In this document: piece after piece, positions 50,403 through 59,468 of the stretch | How positions within the stretch are numbered: position 1 is the stretch's first letter | Layout: each line of letters begins with the position of its first letter | Assembly (NCBI RefSeq): GCF_035653575.1 | Contig: NZ_DASRBQ010000002.1 | Location: forward strand, 1 to 64,000 | Direction: 5' to 3' | DNA length: 64,000 nucleotides | DNA from: Actinocrinis sp035653575 | GTDB taxonomy: Bacteria > Actinomycetota > Actinomycetes > Streptomycetales > Catenulisporaceae | Notes under the pieces: generated by a model | Databases searched by the model: none | Told to the model about the DNA's origin: nothing | What the model saw: the letters and a program-made list of their open reading frames with translations, nothing else | Made by a program: the position numbers and the translations under genes

Positions 50403-50984
50403 TCAGGCTGCTGCCACGGCACGCGCGAGGGCGTGTTCGAGCACGACCACCAGCGAGTCGCGCACCGAGCCTTGGTCGCGTGCGTCGAAGGACAACACCG
50501 GCACCTCGTCGGCGACGTCCAGCGCTTCGCGTACCGCATCGAGTGGGTGGGTGAGGTCGCCGTCGAAGGTGTTGACCGCGACCGCGAACGGCATCCCCTT
50601 GCGCTCGAAGTAGTCCACGGCGGGGAAGCAGTCGTCCAGGCGGCGGCTGTCCACGACCACCAGGGCGCCAAGGGCGCCTTCGGTCACGTCGTCCCACATG
50701 AAGCCGAAGCGGTCCTGTCCCGGGGTGCCGAACAGGTAGAGCTTGAGCGTGGGGTCCAGGGTGAGGCAGCCGAAGTCCATGGCCACCGTCGTGGTGGTCT
50801 TGTTGGGGGTCAGCGAGACGTCGTCGATGCCGGCGGCGACCTCGGTGATCGACGCCTCCGTGGTCAGCGGCTCGATCTCGGAGACCGCGGCCACCGCGGT
50901 GGTCTTGCCGACGCCGAAGCCGCCCGCGACGACCATCTTGACCGGCAGCGGGGGCCGGACGGCCGTCGCCTGGTCAGTCGGCAT
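50403..50984 (-). CDS. cvnD: Conservon Ras-like GTPase (CvnD type)
   Basis: Small GTP-binding protein of 193 residues. The P-loop is VVAGGFGVGKTTAVAAV, the switch-region motif LFGTPGQDRFGFMW carries Thr-Pro-Gly in place of the Ras Thr-Ala-Gly, and the guanine-specificity loop reads NTFDGD instead of NKxD, all normal for this family. The ATG overlaps the end of the DUF742 gene. The final gene of the four-gene conservon. Confidence 0.92.
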   Translation of the reverse strand: MPTDQATAVRPPLPVKMVVAGGFGVGKTTAVAAVSEIEPLTTEASITEVAAGIDDVSLTPNKTTTTVAMDFGCLTLDPTLKLYLFGTPGQDRFGFMWDDVTEGALGALVVVDSRRLDDCFPAVDYFERKGMPFAVAVNTFDGDLTHPLDAVREALDVADEVPVLSFDARDQGSVRDSLVVVLEHALARAVAAA

Positions 50985-51414
50985 CGCGTGAGCCGACGGA
51001 AGTGGGGATGGCGCGGAGCCCATCGATAACCCTTCGAAGTACGTCGATGTCGGAGGAGGTGCCGGAGCGGGGTACGTGCACCGCGAGCAGCCGACTGGCC
51101 CGCAGGTCCCCCGCGAGCACGCGGACAACGTTCAGATGCAGGCGCAGCTTGACCGCCACCTCGGCGAGGGAGAGCGGGGTGCCGCAGGCCTCGACGATGG
51201 CGCGCCGCTCGAAGGCCAGGGCGCCGAGCTGCCCCAGCCCTTCGGCCGTCGCGACGACCTGGGTCTCCACGGGCAGGCCGGCCTCGGCGGCGACCCGGCC
51301 CTCGGTGACCATGAACGGCCGGACGGCCGAGGCGCGCTCGGCGCCATGGGTCGCCCCGACGGGGTCCGCCTCCTGGCGGCTCGCCGGGTCGGGCCGTCCG
51401 CCCTGCCTGGTCAC
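50974..51414 (-). CDS. cvnC: Conservon DUF742 protein (CvnC type)
   Basis: Protein of 146 residues with the DUF742 signature (VRPFMVTEGRV near residue 31; LSLAEVAVKLRLHLNVVRVL forming a winged-helix-like part). CvnC proteins interact with the GTPase and roadblock proteins of the conservon. Its start overlaps the roadblock gene stop by four bases, and its stop lies inside the CvnD start region, so translation is coupled on both sides. Confidence 0.9.
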   Translation of the reverse strand: MTRQGGRPDPASRQEADPVGATHGAERASAVRPFMVTEGRVAAEAGLPVETQVVATAEGLGQLGALAFERRAIVEACGTPLSLAEVAVKLRLHLNVVRVLAGDLRASRLLAVHVPRSGTSSDIDVLRRVIDGLRAIPTSVGSRDAD

Positions 51415-51869
51415 CCCGACGCTCCGGCGGCGCCGACGGTGTTCTTCAGCTCGACGATCAGCGCGGGGCTCAGGATCGCGCCGACCCGGTTGGCGAACAG
51501 CGTCATCTCGTAGGCCACGTTGCCGAGCTTGGCGTCCTTGGAGGCCACCACGCCGAGCACCGAGCCGCTACCGATCGAGGAGACCAGCAGGTGCCCGCCG
51601 GCCATGTCGATGATCACCTTGTTCAGCGCGCCGAGCCCGTAGTTGCCCGCGGCCCCGGCGGCCAGGCTGGTGATGCCGGAGACGATCGCGGCGAGGCGCT
51701 CGGAGTCGGCCTGGTCGCCGGGGCGGGACACGGCTATGAGCAGTCCGTCCGAGGAGACGGCTATCGCGTCGACCACTCCCGCGGTCTCCGCGGCGAAGCG
51801 GCTGACCATCCAGGTGAAATCGGCCGCCGCGGCGCGAAGGCCGTCGGCGTCTGTGGTGGAGGCGGTCAC
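51411..51869 (-). CDS. cvnB: Conservon roadblock/LC7 protein (CvnB type)
   Basis: Protein of 152 residues with the roadblock/LC7 fold: FTWMVSRFAAETAGVVDAIAV, VSSDGLLIAVSRP, and GGHLLVSSIGSGSVLGVVA. These proteins act as GTPase-activating or adaptor modules between sensor and GTPase. Its start overlaps the sensor gene stop by four bases. Confidence 0.92.
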   Translation of the reverse strand: MTASTTDADGLRAAAADFTWMVSRFAAETAGVVDAIAVSSDGLLIAVSRPGDQADSERLAAIVSGITSLAAGAAGNYGLGALNKVIIDMAGGHLLVSSIGSGSVLGVVASKDAKLGNVAYEMTLFANRVGAILSPALIVELKNTVGAAGASG

Positions 51870-54226
51870 AGCCTCTCTCCCTTCTCCTCGTCGATGTCCC
51901 CGGGCGGCGGCGCGGAGCGCGTCTCTCCCGGCGGCCGGAGCGCCAGGCCCGCCGCGCTGTCGCGCAGCGCCTGGTCCACGCCGGCTTCGAACTCCTCGAT
52001 GGCCGCGCGGGCAGCCTCCGCGTCCAGCTGCGCCGCCGGGGCCAGCGAGAGCCCCTGCCGGCCGCCGCCCTGGGCGGGCTGCGTGGCGCGGGCGCCGCGG
52101 ACCCGGCGCGGCAGCGTGGGCGGCCGCTGGGCCATCGAGCCCTCCCGTTCCCGGCCGTTCGCGCGCTGCGGCAGACCGGCCGACACCCCGGAGGACGACT
52201 CCCGGCGCGGCTCCGGCATCGGCGGGGTGGGCACGGTCCGCGGCGCGGGGGCCGAGCCGCCGGCCGCGCGCTGGGCCAGTTCCACCGGGCCGAGCAGGAG
52301 TTCGTCCGGGACGGCGATCCGGGCGGTCAGTCCGCCGCCCGCGGTCTGGGCCAGCGTGACCGTAGCGCCGGTGCGCTGGGCCAGCCGCCCGACCACGAAC
52401 AGGCCGAGCACCTTGGTGGGCGCCAGGTCCAGCCGCTCACGCCGGACCAGCAGTTCATTCTCGTTCATAAGGCGCTGCGTCGTCATCCCCACGCCGTGGT
52501 CGACGATTTCGACGACCGCGCCGCGCGAGGCGCTGCGTACCGCCACGTCCACGGTGCTCGAGGTCGGGGAGAAGGCCACCGCGTTCTCCACCAGCTCGGC
52601 GACCATGAGGGTCAGGTCGGCGAGCGCGGAGGGGGTGACCATCGCGTCGCCCTCGGCGCCGAGCACGACCCGCTGGTAGCCCTCGATCCGGCCGATGGCG
52701 GAGCGCACCACGTCGGTCAGCCGCATCGGGGTGGCGTCCAGCGCGGGCTCGCGTTCGCCGGACAGGAGCATCAGGCTGTCCGCGCCGCGCTGCAGGCGCA
52801 CCGCGAGGTGGTCGATCCGGTAGAGCCGCTCGAGCAGCACCGGGTCGGTCTCGCTGCGCTCCATCGCGTCGATCAGGGCGAGCTGGCGGCCGGTCAGGTT
52901 GTAGATGCGCCGCCCGACGTTGCCGAACATCTCGGCGGTGTTGCGCCGCACCAGCACCTGGCGCTCCAGGACCCGCACCGCGGTCTCCTGCAGCCGGTTG
53001 AAGGACTCGGCCAGGTCGCCGATCTCGTCGCGGGTGGCCACCGCGACGTGTTCCAGCTCGGGCGGCTCGCCCTCGTGTTCGGGATCGTCCTCGGCGACCC
53101 GCTCGAGGTCCTGTTCGGCGACGGTGGCGATGCGGGTGGCCGCGCGGGTCAGCCGCAGCACCGGGCGGGCGATCGAGTGCCGGATCAGGACGCTGAAGAC
53201 GATCAGCCCGATCAGCAGCACGATGGCCAGCACCACCAGGCCGATCGCGGTCCAGGCTGCGACCGAGGCGCTGTGTGCGGCCCGGGCCACCACCTGGCGG
53301 GTGATGCTCGCCTCCATCACCGTGCGGGCCTGGCCCTGGGAGAGCGCCGCGTCGGTGACCTGCCGCGCGTAGCCGGTCAGCTCGTTGATCGTCTGCCGGT
53401 TGCCGGAGATGAAGGCGCTGGAGGCGGCGGCCTCGAACTGGTCGATGACGCCCTGCTGCTGGTTGCCCTGGATCGCGTTGTAGAGCGAGTAGTCGGCCGG
53501 CGGGATGAACTGCTGCAGCCGCTGCCCCTGCGAGGTGGCGATGCCGTCGAAGTTCTCGGCCAGCGGGTACTGGGTCGGGGCCTGGGCCGGGTCGTCCGCG
53601 ATCTCGACGAGCGCCGCCTCGCGGGAGTTGGCGGCCAGGTCCGCCTGGAACAGGATGTCGAGCTCGGCCTCGGCCACCGCGGCCGGGTTGCCGTCGGCGG
53701 CCTGCTGGGCCAGGCCCATCGCGTCGTTCAGGTCGTGCATGGCGCCGGTGTACGCCTGCAGCAGGATCGTGCCGTTGATGTTGCCCTGGTGCACGCCCTG
53801 CCGCTCCAGGCTCAGGGCGTTGATCTCGTCGAGCGCGGCGCGCATCGCGGTCGGCGGGTTCTGGCCGTAGGCGGCGAGCACGTTCTGCAGCTGCTGGTCG
53901 GTGATCTGCGCGGCGCGGTCGAAGGCGGCCAGGTCCACCAGCTGGATGCTGCCGATGACGCCGAGCGCGTCCTCCTGCTCGGCGCCGAGGTCGTCGATCA
54001 ACACGCTGACCTGCTGCGTGGTATTCATGTAAGAGGCCGCGCTCTCCCAGGAGCGGGCGGCGTTGACCTGCTGGATCACCAGCGGGCTGAGCAGGCCCAC
54101 GATCGCGACGGCGGGCAGGGCGACCAGTGCGTCGAGCTTGCGGCGGAACGGGATCCGGTCAAGACGCCGGCCCGGCTTGCGGCTGTGTGCCGGACGTTCC
54201 AGTTCCTGCCCACTGCGCACAGCCAC
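51866..54226 (-). CDS. cvnA: Conservon sensor kinase-like protein (CvnA type)
   Basis: Membrane sensor of 786 residues. An N-terminal helix (about 35-58) and a second near 315-340 flank a nitrate-sensor-like (NIT) extracytoplasmic helical domain, followed by HAMP (about 340-425) and a HATPase domain with LVENAVAFSP, VVEIVDHGVGM and LGLFVVGRLAQR. A canonical phosphoacceptor H-box is not seen, but RIDHLAVRLQR is at the expected place. The long Pro/Arg-rich tail is unstructured. The GTG has GGGGAGG upstream. No cytochrome P450 (CvnE) gene follows. Confidence 0.9.
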   Translation of the reverse strand: MAVRSGQELERPAHSRKPGRRLDRIPFRRKLDALVALPAVAIVGLLSPLVIQQVNAARSWESAASYMNTTQQVSVLIDDLGAEQEDALGVIGSIQLVDLAAFDRAAQITDQQLQNVLAAYGQNPPTAMRAALDEINALSLERQGVHQGNINGTILLQAYTGAMHDLNDAMGLAQQAADGNPAAVAEAELDILFQADLAANSREAALVEIADDPAQAPTQYPLAENFDGIATSQGQRLQQFIPPADYSLYNAIQGNQQQGVIDQFEAAASSAFISGNRQTINELTGYARQVTDAALSQGQARTVMEASITRQVVARAAHSASVAAWTAIGLVVLAIVLLIGLIVFSVLIRHSIARPVLRLTRAATRIATVAEQDLERVAEDDPEHEGEPPELEHVAVATRDEIGDLAESFNRLQETAVRVLERQVLVRRNTAEMFGNVGRRIYNLTGRQLALIDAMERSETDPVLLERLYRIDHLAVRLQRGADSLMLLSGEREPALDATPMRLTDVVRSAIGRIEGYQRVVLGAEGDAMVTPSALADLTLMVAELVENAVAFSPTSSTVDVAVRSASRGAVVEIVDHGVGMTTQRLMNENELLVRRERLDLAPTKVLGLFVVGRLAQRTGATVTLAQTAGGGLTARIAVPDELLLGPVELAQRAAGGSAPAPRTVPTPPMPEPRRESSSGVSAGLPQRANGREREGSMAQRPPTLPRRVRGARATQPAQGGGRQGLSLAPAAQLDAEAARAAIEEFEAGVDQALRDSAAGLALRPPGETRSAPPPGDIDEEKGERL

Positions 54227-54540
54227 TGTGCCGCCTCCCCGGTGCCTGGGCCATTTGGGTGCAATTGGCGACCATGGCACTGATGATCAGACTTCAGATC
54301 CGAACCCGCAGCACAGTATCGAATGCGGTGCCCTTTTGTCGCCATCCGGTCACTGGGCGAATGTTGCAACACAGTGAACGGTGACGAGGCGGGGCGGATG
54401 GGCCCCCAAGCGATACCTATCGGTGATCGATCGTCGGTTGACGGCCTGTCGATCGGCTGGGTTGGATTGCCACTGGGAACCATTGAGTTTTCCACGCGGG
54501 CACGGGGCCGGGCGTGGATTCGTGCGACCAAGGAGCCAGC
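54227..54540. other. 314-bp divergent spacer between conservon and binding-protein gene
   Basis: No gene seen. It must hold the promoters of cvnA and of the downstream lipoprotein gene. A TTGACG (54434) and a TTGGAT 18 bases on could form a weak plus-strand promoter. AAGGAG precedes the lipoprotein GTG. Confidence 0.5.
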
Positions 54541-55515
54541 GTGAATTCCTGGATTACCCGGCGGGTCACCGCCGCCTTCAGTGCTGCCGTGTTGACCGGT
54601 GCGTTCGTGGCCGGGTGCGGCAGCAGCGGCGGTTCGAACAACTCCTCGAACCCGCTGACCGGCGGGGGCGGGCAGGCCACCGGCTCCATCGTGGTCGGCT
54701 CCGACAACTTCCTGGAGAGCGTGCTGCTGGCTGACATCTACGGCCAGGCGCTGCAGGCGAAGGGTTACAAGGTCAGCTACAAGCTGAACATCGCCAGCCG
54801 CGAGGTGACCTACGGCCTGCTCAAGAGCGGCACGATCACGCTCAAGCCGGAGTACAACGGCGCGCTGCTTGCGTACTTGGACAGCCTGGCCAAGAAGACC
54901 ACCCCGCAGACCTCGACCGACCAGGTGGACGCGGCGATCGCGAGCGAGCTCGCGCCGAACCTCGAGGTGCTGCAGCCCGCGCAGGCGCAGGACAACGACA
55001 CCCTGACGCTGAGCAAGCAGGCGGCGGCGAAGTACCACATGACGGCGAACTCCTCGATCGCGGACTTCGTGACCGCGCTCAACGGCGCCAACGTCTCGAT
55101 CGGCGCGGCGGCCGAGTTCCAGACCCGCTACCAGGGCATCCTCGGGCTCGAGCAGGCCTACGGGCTCAAGGCCTCGCAGATCACCTTCAAGTCGCTGGAC
55201 GCCGGCGGCACGCTGACTGAGACGGCGCTGGCGCAGGGCGCGGTGGACGCCGGCGACCTGTTCACCACGGACCCGACGATCACCCAGAACGGCCTGGTCA
55301 CGCTGACCGACCCGAAGAACATCTTCGGCCTGCAGAACGTGCTGCCGCTGGTGAACAAGTCGGCGCTGAGCTCCGCCGGAGTGGACGCGCTCAACGCGGT
55401 GGACGCGAAGCTGGACAGCAAGACGCTGCTCGACCTCGACGTGAAGACCCAGGTGCAGAAGCAGGACCCGGCCGCGGTGGCCACCGCGTGGCTCAAGTCG
55501 GTCGGCCTGGTCTGA
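54541..55515 (+). CDS. Osmoprotectant-binding lipoprotein (OpuCC/ProX-like)
   Basis: Substrate-binding lipoprotein of 324 residues. The signal peptide ends in the lipobox AFVAGCGSS. The OpuAC-type fold shows IVVGSDNFLESVLLADIYGQ, GTITLKPEYNGALLAYL, DNDTLTLSKQAA and ALAQGAVDAGDLFTTDP. It is the natural partner of the ATPase/permease genes at 47-50 kb, but a GNAT gene and the conservon separate it from them, and it lies behind its own promoter region. The GTG follows AAGGAG. Confidence 0.9.
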   Translation: MNSWITRRVTAAFSAAVLTGAFVAGCGSSGGSNNSSNPLTGGGGQATGSIVVGSDNFLESVLLADIYGQALQAKGYKVSYKLNIASREVTYGLLKSGTITLKPEYNGALLAYLDSLAKKTTPQTSTDQVDAAIASELAPNLEVLQPAQAQDNDTLTLSKQAAAKYHMTANSSIADFVTALNGANVSIGAAAEFQTRYQGILGLEQAYGLKASQITFKSLDAGGTLTETALAQGAVDAGDLFTTDPTITQNGLVTLTDPKNIFGLQNVLPLVNKSALSSAGVDALNAVDAKLDSKTLLDLDVKTQVQKQDPAAVATAWLKSVGLV

Positions 55516-55567
55516 TTCAGCGCGGCTGACTCAGCGCTCTCTGATCCAGCGCCGTGTGATCCAGCGC
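55514..55567 (+). repeat. Four direct repeats GA(T/C)(T/C)CAGCGC
   Basis: Ten-base units at 55514, 55528, 55543 and 55558 (steps of 14, 15 and 15 bases) begin inside the lipoprotein stop codon and run downstream. They are nearly identical. They lie just before the terminator hairpin. Confidence 0.75.
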
Positions 55568-55586
55568 TGATTGCGCTCCACCGGTC

Positions 55587-55639
55587 GAGGCCCGGACCCC
55601 CGTCTGACGGTGCGCCAGCAGGCGCGGGGTCCGGGCCTC
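55587..55639 (+). terminator. 14-bp hairpin after the lipoprotein gene
   Basis: GAGGCCCGGACCCC (55587-55600) and its exact complement (55626-55639) form a perfect stem with a 25-base loop. Confidence 0.65.
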
Positions 55640-55745
55640 ACTGACAGCATCCTGATCAAGGCGTTGCGACGCTGGCGGGAACCGGCCTATCGGTGCCCGC
55701 ACCTGGAGCCCGTGCGGGCGTCCACGTACCCTTGCGTATGGAATG

Positions 55746-55781
55746 GCTCTGCCGTCCGCCCTGTTCGGCGGGCGGCAGAGC
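55746..55781 (+). promoter_or_regulatory. 15-bp hairpin in the leader of the small secreted protein
   Basis: GCTCTGCCGTCCGCC and GGCGGGCGGCAGAGC pair around CTGTTC, with one U-G pair in plus-strand RNA. The stem ends 25 bases before the start codon, so it could be a terminator, an attenuator, or an mRNA-stabilising element. Confidence 0.5.
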
Positions 55782-55806
55782 TTTACACAAGGTGGCGAAG
55801 GGACGC

Positions 55807-56379
55807 ATGATGCGGGGCGCGATGGGTGATCGGAGGGCGCGGCGGCAGTTCGGCGGGCAGCCCGCGCTCCTGGTGCTGGTGGCGGTGCTGCTGTGCGCGC
55901 TGATCGGGTCGGCGGGCGCGGCGGCCGCGAGTACAACCTCTGTTTCAGGTGCCACTCAGAGCTCTACCGGTTCCACCGCCGCGGGCAGGACGTACGCGGG
56001 CACGGTTTCTTCGGGCACGATTTCCTCAGGCGCGATCGCCGTCGGCAAGGCGGCGAAGGCGCACCCGCAGCTGGTCCGGCCGTTCACCGGGACCGGCTGC
56101 CATACCTATGACTACTGGAACGGCGCGCACGTCTGCATCACCGTGGTCGGCACCGGACTGAACATGCAGTCGGCCAGCGGTGAGACGGACGGTCCCGACT
56201 CGGACACGGTCAAGCTCTGGGACACCGAGGGCGTGATCACCATATGGGGCCACCCCAGCAATCACTACATGACGATCAGCTGGGCCTCCGGCGGCGGCGT
56301 GTGGCTGGCGAACGGCGACAACATGTGCTTCACCGACACGACGCTGAATCAGACCGCCTGCCTCACGATGCATCCGTGA
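55807..56379 (+). CDS. Small secreted protein of unknown function
   Basis: Protein of 190 residues with a signal peptide (hydrophobic ALLVLVAVLLCALIGSAG, ending AAAAS), a Ser/Thr/Gly-rich linker, and a compact C-terminal part with four cysteines (GTGCHTYDYWNGAHVCITVVG, DNMCFTDTTLNQTACLTM) that could form two disulfides. No family recognised. The ATG has AAGGGA upstream. A 15-bp hairpin lies in its leader. The last codons overlap the end of the convergent amidohydrolase gene by 17 bases. Confidence 0.7.
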   Translation: MMRGAMGDRRARRQFGGQPALLVLVAVLLCALIGSAGAAAASTTSVSGATQSSTGSTAAGRTYAGTVSSGTISSGAIAVGKAAKAHPQLVRPFTGTGCHTYDYWNGAHVCITVVGTGLNMQSASGETDGPDSDTVKLWDTEGVITIWGHPSNHYMTISWASGGGVWLANGDNMCFTDTTLNQTACLTMHP

Positions 56380-57391
56380 CCGTTTGACGGGTGACGGCGC
56401 AGGCACCCAGCAGCTCGGCGGCCGCCGCGTGGGCGGCCGCCGGGTCGGGGAGGATCGCGGGCGGCGCGTAGGGTCGGTCGGAGCCGAGCACGATCCGTGC
56501 GCGCGCAGCTGACGCGGCCTTAGCGTGTTTTGTCTGCCGGTGACCGAATCCCGCCTCCAGTGACGTATCTCCGCCACCTGCCGAGTCCAACGCCGATCCG
56601 AGAGCGGCCACGGCCACCGGGCCGTAGGACGAGGTCTCGAACCAGACCCCTGAGTCGGCGGCCAAGTCAGGCCCGCCGCGGGCCGCGGCGCGTTCCCGGT
56701 GAAGCGGCGCGAGCCCGCTCAGCATCGCGAAGCACACCTTGAGCGTGGGGTGCGCGGGACGCCCGAAGGCGGCGAAGGCGTAATACGCCCCGTGCATCTG
56801 CTGCACGTAGTCCACGTTCGCGGCCCACCACGGTGGCGCTCCGGGCGAGGCGGCGCGGCCCGCGTGAACGAACAAGGGCTTGTCCCGCTCCTGCAACACG
56901 CGCAGCAGCGGCTCACAGCGCGCGTACCCTGCCGCATTGGCGAGCGCGGTAGCGGGCAGTTGCAGCCCGACGCACCCGGCGTCCAGCCAGTGCGTCAGGT
57001 CGGCGGGATCGGGGTCGGTCACGCAGGCCGCGGCCCACGCGCCGAAGCCGGCCGGCAACGCGAGCGCGCCGCGGTGGTACGCCTCCAGCAGCGGAGCGGC
57101 TTCGGCGGCGGGCAGGTGCTCGATGCCGAGCGGGCTGGACAGGGAGATCAGCGCCAGGTCGAGCTGGTCGACGCGGTTTATCCCGAGGCGCAGCGCCGGG
57201 TCATGGTCACGCGGATCGACACGGTAATCCGGCTCGCCGTCGAGGACCAGGGTCCAACCGTCCCCCACCAGACGCGGCGCGGTGGCACGCCCCCGCAGCG
57301 CCGCGATGAACCCCTCGGTCCAAAGGTGCTGATGGACGTCTACGCGCACGGCCAGCCGCTCTTCGCCGGGTGTCTTCTCTTCGATCGACAC
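56363..57391 (-). CDS. Amidohydrolase-family protein
   Basis: Metal-dependent hydrolase of about 342 residues. The N-terminal metal site VDVHQHLW (HxH) and the C-terminal Asp in IVLGSDRPYAPP match the amidohydrolase_2 layout. Between them are QLPATALANAAGYARCEP and FVHAGRAA with a further His. It is related to the aminocarboxymuconate-semialdehyde decarboxylase-like group, but a substrate cannot be given. The GTG start is uncertain (a later GTG just before VDVHQH is possible). It is divergent from the PNGase A-like gene. Confidence 0.78.
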   Translation of the reverse strand: MSIEEKTPGEERLAVRVDVHQHLWTEGFIAALRGRATAPRLVGDGWTLVLDGEPDYRVDPRDHDPALRLGINRVDQLDLALISLSSPLGIEHLPAAEAAPLLEAYHRGALALPAGFGAWAAACVTDPDPADLTHWLDAGCVGLQLPATALANAAGYARCEPLLRVLQERDKPLFVHAGRAASPGAPPWWAANVDYVQQMHGAYYAFAAFGRPAHPTLKVCFAMLSGLAPLHRERAAARGGPDLAADSGVWFETSSYGPVAVAALGSALDSAGGGDTSLEAGFGHRQTKHAKAASAARARIVLGSDRPYAPPAILPDPAAAHAAAAELLGACAVTRQTVTDAS

Positions 57392-57513
57392 AGTTTCTGC
57401 CTGACAAGGTATTGCGCGGGTCCCCGCCGAGCGGACAGGCTTATCCGGTCCCTGCCACAAGCCGGGACAACGACGCCATGCGCCCGTCCAACCCACGAGG
57501 ACGTGTAGTTCAC

Positions 57514-59226
57514 ATGCGAATAACCCGACGATTGTCGCACGCCGGTGCGATGCTCACGATCTTCGCCGCCGCGCTGGTCACCGGGCTTCCCGGATCCGCG
57601 GCCGCCGCCTCCGCCCCCGTCGAGATCAACTACCAGAATCCCGTCTCCGCGCTGCCGCCGGTCAGCCGCCCGGCCACCCCGCACTGCACGGTCACCGCCA
57701 TGCAGCACGACTTCGCCAACAGCTACGGCCAGCCCTTCGTCGGCACCCTCACCCCGCCGAGCGCCTGCCCGGGCCCGTGGTCGAAGGTGGTGCTCGACTG
57801 GAGCGGCAGCGTCGCCGGGCGTCAGTACGACCGGCTGGCCGGGGTCTGGATCGGCGGCGCCGAGGTGTTCCGCACCAGTACCCCGGAGCCGGACCCCGCG
57901 GGCATCTCCTGGCACGTGGACGCGGACATCTCCCGCTTCATCCCGCTGCTGCGCACCGCGCAACCACTGGTCGTCGACCTCGGCAACATCGTCAACGGCA
58001 CGTACACCGGGATCTATCACATGACCCTGACGGTCACCTACTACCAGGCCGGCCGCGGGTACCCCGCCGCATCGACCGCCGATCAGGTCATCCCGGTCAG
58101 CCAGGGCGGCACCACCTCGGCCGGCTGGTGGTCGCTGACCGGCGGGCAGAGCGCGACGCAGACGCTGACCTTCCCGCGCAACCTCTCCGGCGCGACGCTG
58201 GAGGTCTTCGCGCGCGGCGGCGGCTGCGAAGAGTTCTGGTACACGAACGTCCCCGACGCGTATAACCAAGCGCACCCGAGTTACGGGCTGTGCGGCGGCG
58301 GACCGTACCGCGAGGTGCGCGTCGAGGTGGACGGAAAGCTGGCCGGGGTGGCGCAGCCGTTCCCGGCGATCTACAGCGGCGGGATCAGTCCGCTGATGTG
58401 GCGGCCGATCATGAGCGTGGACTCGCTGCGCACCCAGCCGTACGCGATCGACCTGACCCCGTTCGCCGGGCTGCTCTCGGACGGGCAACCGCACCAGATC
58501 ACGCTGCTGCCGCCGACCGGTATCACCGACGTGTGGACCATGGACGGCACGCTGTTCCTCGCCACCGACCATCACGCCGCGCACACCGGCGGCGGCCTGC
58601 TCACCGACACGATCTCGGCCGAGCCGACGCTTTCCTCCGCGTGGACGACGCCGAGCACCGGCACCGACGTCATCACGACGACCGCGTCGCGCGACTGGAC
58701 CGTGTCCGGATACGTGAACACCTCGCACGGCCGCGTGATCACCACCGTCCGGCAGCACCTGACGTACTCGAACACGGACACGGTGACCCAGTCCGGCTTC
58801 GCGCAGACCGTCGCGCAGAAGGACAGCGGGTACACGCAGGTGAGTACCTCCGAGCACCACTCCACCGGCACGCGCGACGGGTGGTCCTACCCGATCACGG
58901 TGACGAGCGTGTACCAGCCGAGCTCGACCGGTTCCGGTTTCCTGGTGCAGGGCAACGCCGACGTGTCCAGGATCGCGACCGAGCAGGTGCTGCTGGGCGA
59001 TGACTGGCTCACCACCACGAAGGTCAACGACCACGTCACCGCCAAGGGCGTCCTCCAGCGCGATGACAGCGGCGCGGTCGTGCAGGCCGACGGCTCTGAC
59101 GCGGAGGACTACTCCTCGCTCTCCGCGCAGGCCACCGCCTTCACCAACGCCGGGTGCTACCACCACCGGATCGAAGCGGATCACGGGTACGTGACCTCGG
59201 ATCGCTACCTGGGCTGCTGGGACTGA
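57514..59226 (+). CDS. Secreted PNGase A-like protein
   Basis: Exported protein of about 570 residues resembling peptide-N4-(N-acetyl-beta-glucosaminyl)asparagine amidase A, which releases N-glycans from glycopeptides. A signal peptide ends near residue 33 (PGSAAAA). The family's two jelly-roll domains show SKVVLDWSGSVAGRQYDRLA, VWIGGAEVFRTSTPEPD, ISWHVDADISRF and, later, CEEFWYTNVPD. Conserved acidic and Trp residues are visible. An ATG at 57478 would lengthen the start by 12 residues. A 17-bp hairpin follows. Confidence 0.85.
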   Translation: MRITRRLSHAGAMLTIFAAALVTGLPGSAAAASAPVEINYQNPVSALPPVSRPATPHCTVTAMQHDFANSYGQPFVGTLTPPSACPGPWSKVVLDWSGSVAGRQYDRLAGVWIGGAEVFRTSTPEPDPAGISWHVDADISRFIPLLRTAQPLVVDLGNIVNGTYTGIYHMTLTVTYYQAGRGYPAASTADQVIPVSQGGTTSAGWWSLTGGQSATQTLTFPRNLSGATLEVFARGGGCEEFWYTNVPDAYNQAHPSYGLCGGGPYREVRVEVDGKLAGVAQPFPAIYSGGISPLMWRPIMSVDSLRTQPYAIDLTPFAGLLSDGQPHQITLLPPTGITDVWTMDGTLFLATDHHAAHTGGGLLTDTISAEPTLSSAWTTPSTGTDVITTTASRDWTVSGYVNTSHGRVITTVRQHLTYSNTDTVTQSGFAQTVAQKDSGYTQVSTSEHHSTGTRDGWSYPITVTSVYQPSSTGSGFLVQGNADVSRIATEQVLLGDDWLTTTKVNDHVTAKGVLQRDDSGAVVQADGSDAEDYSSLSAQATAFTNAGCYHHRIEADHGYVTSDRYLGCWD

Positions 59227-59262
59227 ACCGCGGCCGAAACCGGCCAGAACACACCGCACGCC

Positions 59263-59302
59263 GCGCGGGCGGACGGCTCACGCACGAGCCGTCCGCCCGC
59301 GC
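59263..59302 (+). terminator. 17-bp perfect hairpin after the PNGase A-like gene
   Basis: GCGCGGGCGGACGGCTC (59263-59279) and its exact complement (59286-59302) with a six-base loop. It lies 36 bases after the stop. Confidence 0.75.
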
Positions 59303-59468
59303 CCTGCCGGGTCGCCGGGCCTCTTCCCGAGCAGGGGCCTTGCTGTAAGAATGCGAACTCAGCGCCGCTAAGGCGCTGGGAGCGCAGCACGCCGCGGCCT
59401 GATCACCGCGGCGCCGATCAGGGAGCCGGACTTCGCTCCGGCTTCGGGGGGCGGAATCGGAGCTCGAA

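Noticed and set aside
55693..55806. Longer N-terminus for the small secreted protein
   Set aside because: It would cover the 15-bp hairpin and add a non-signal-like sequence; the ATG after AAGGGA gives a good signal peptide.
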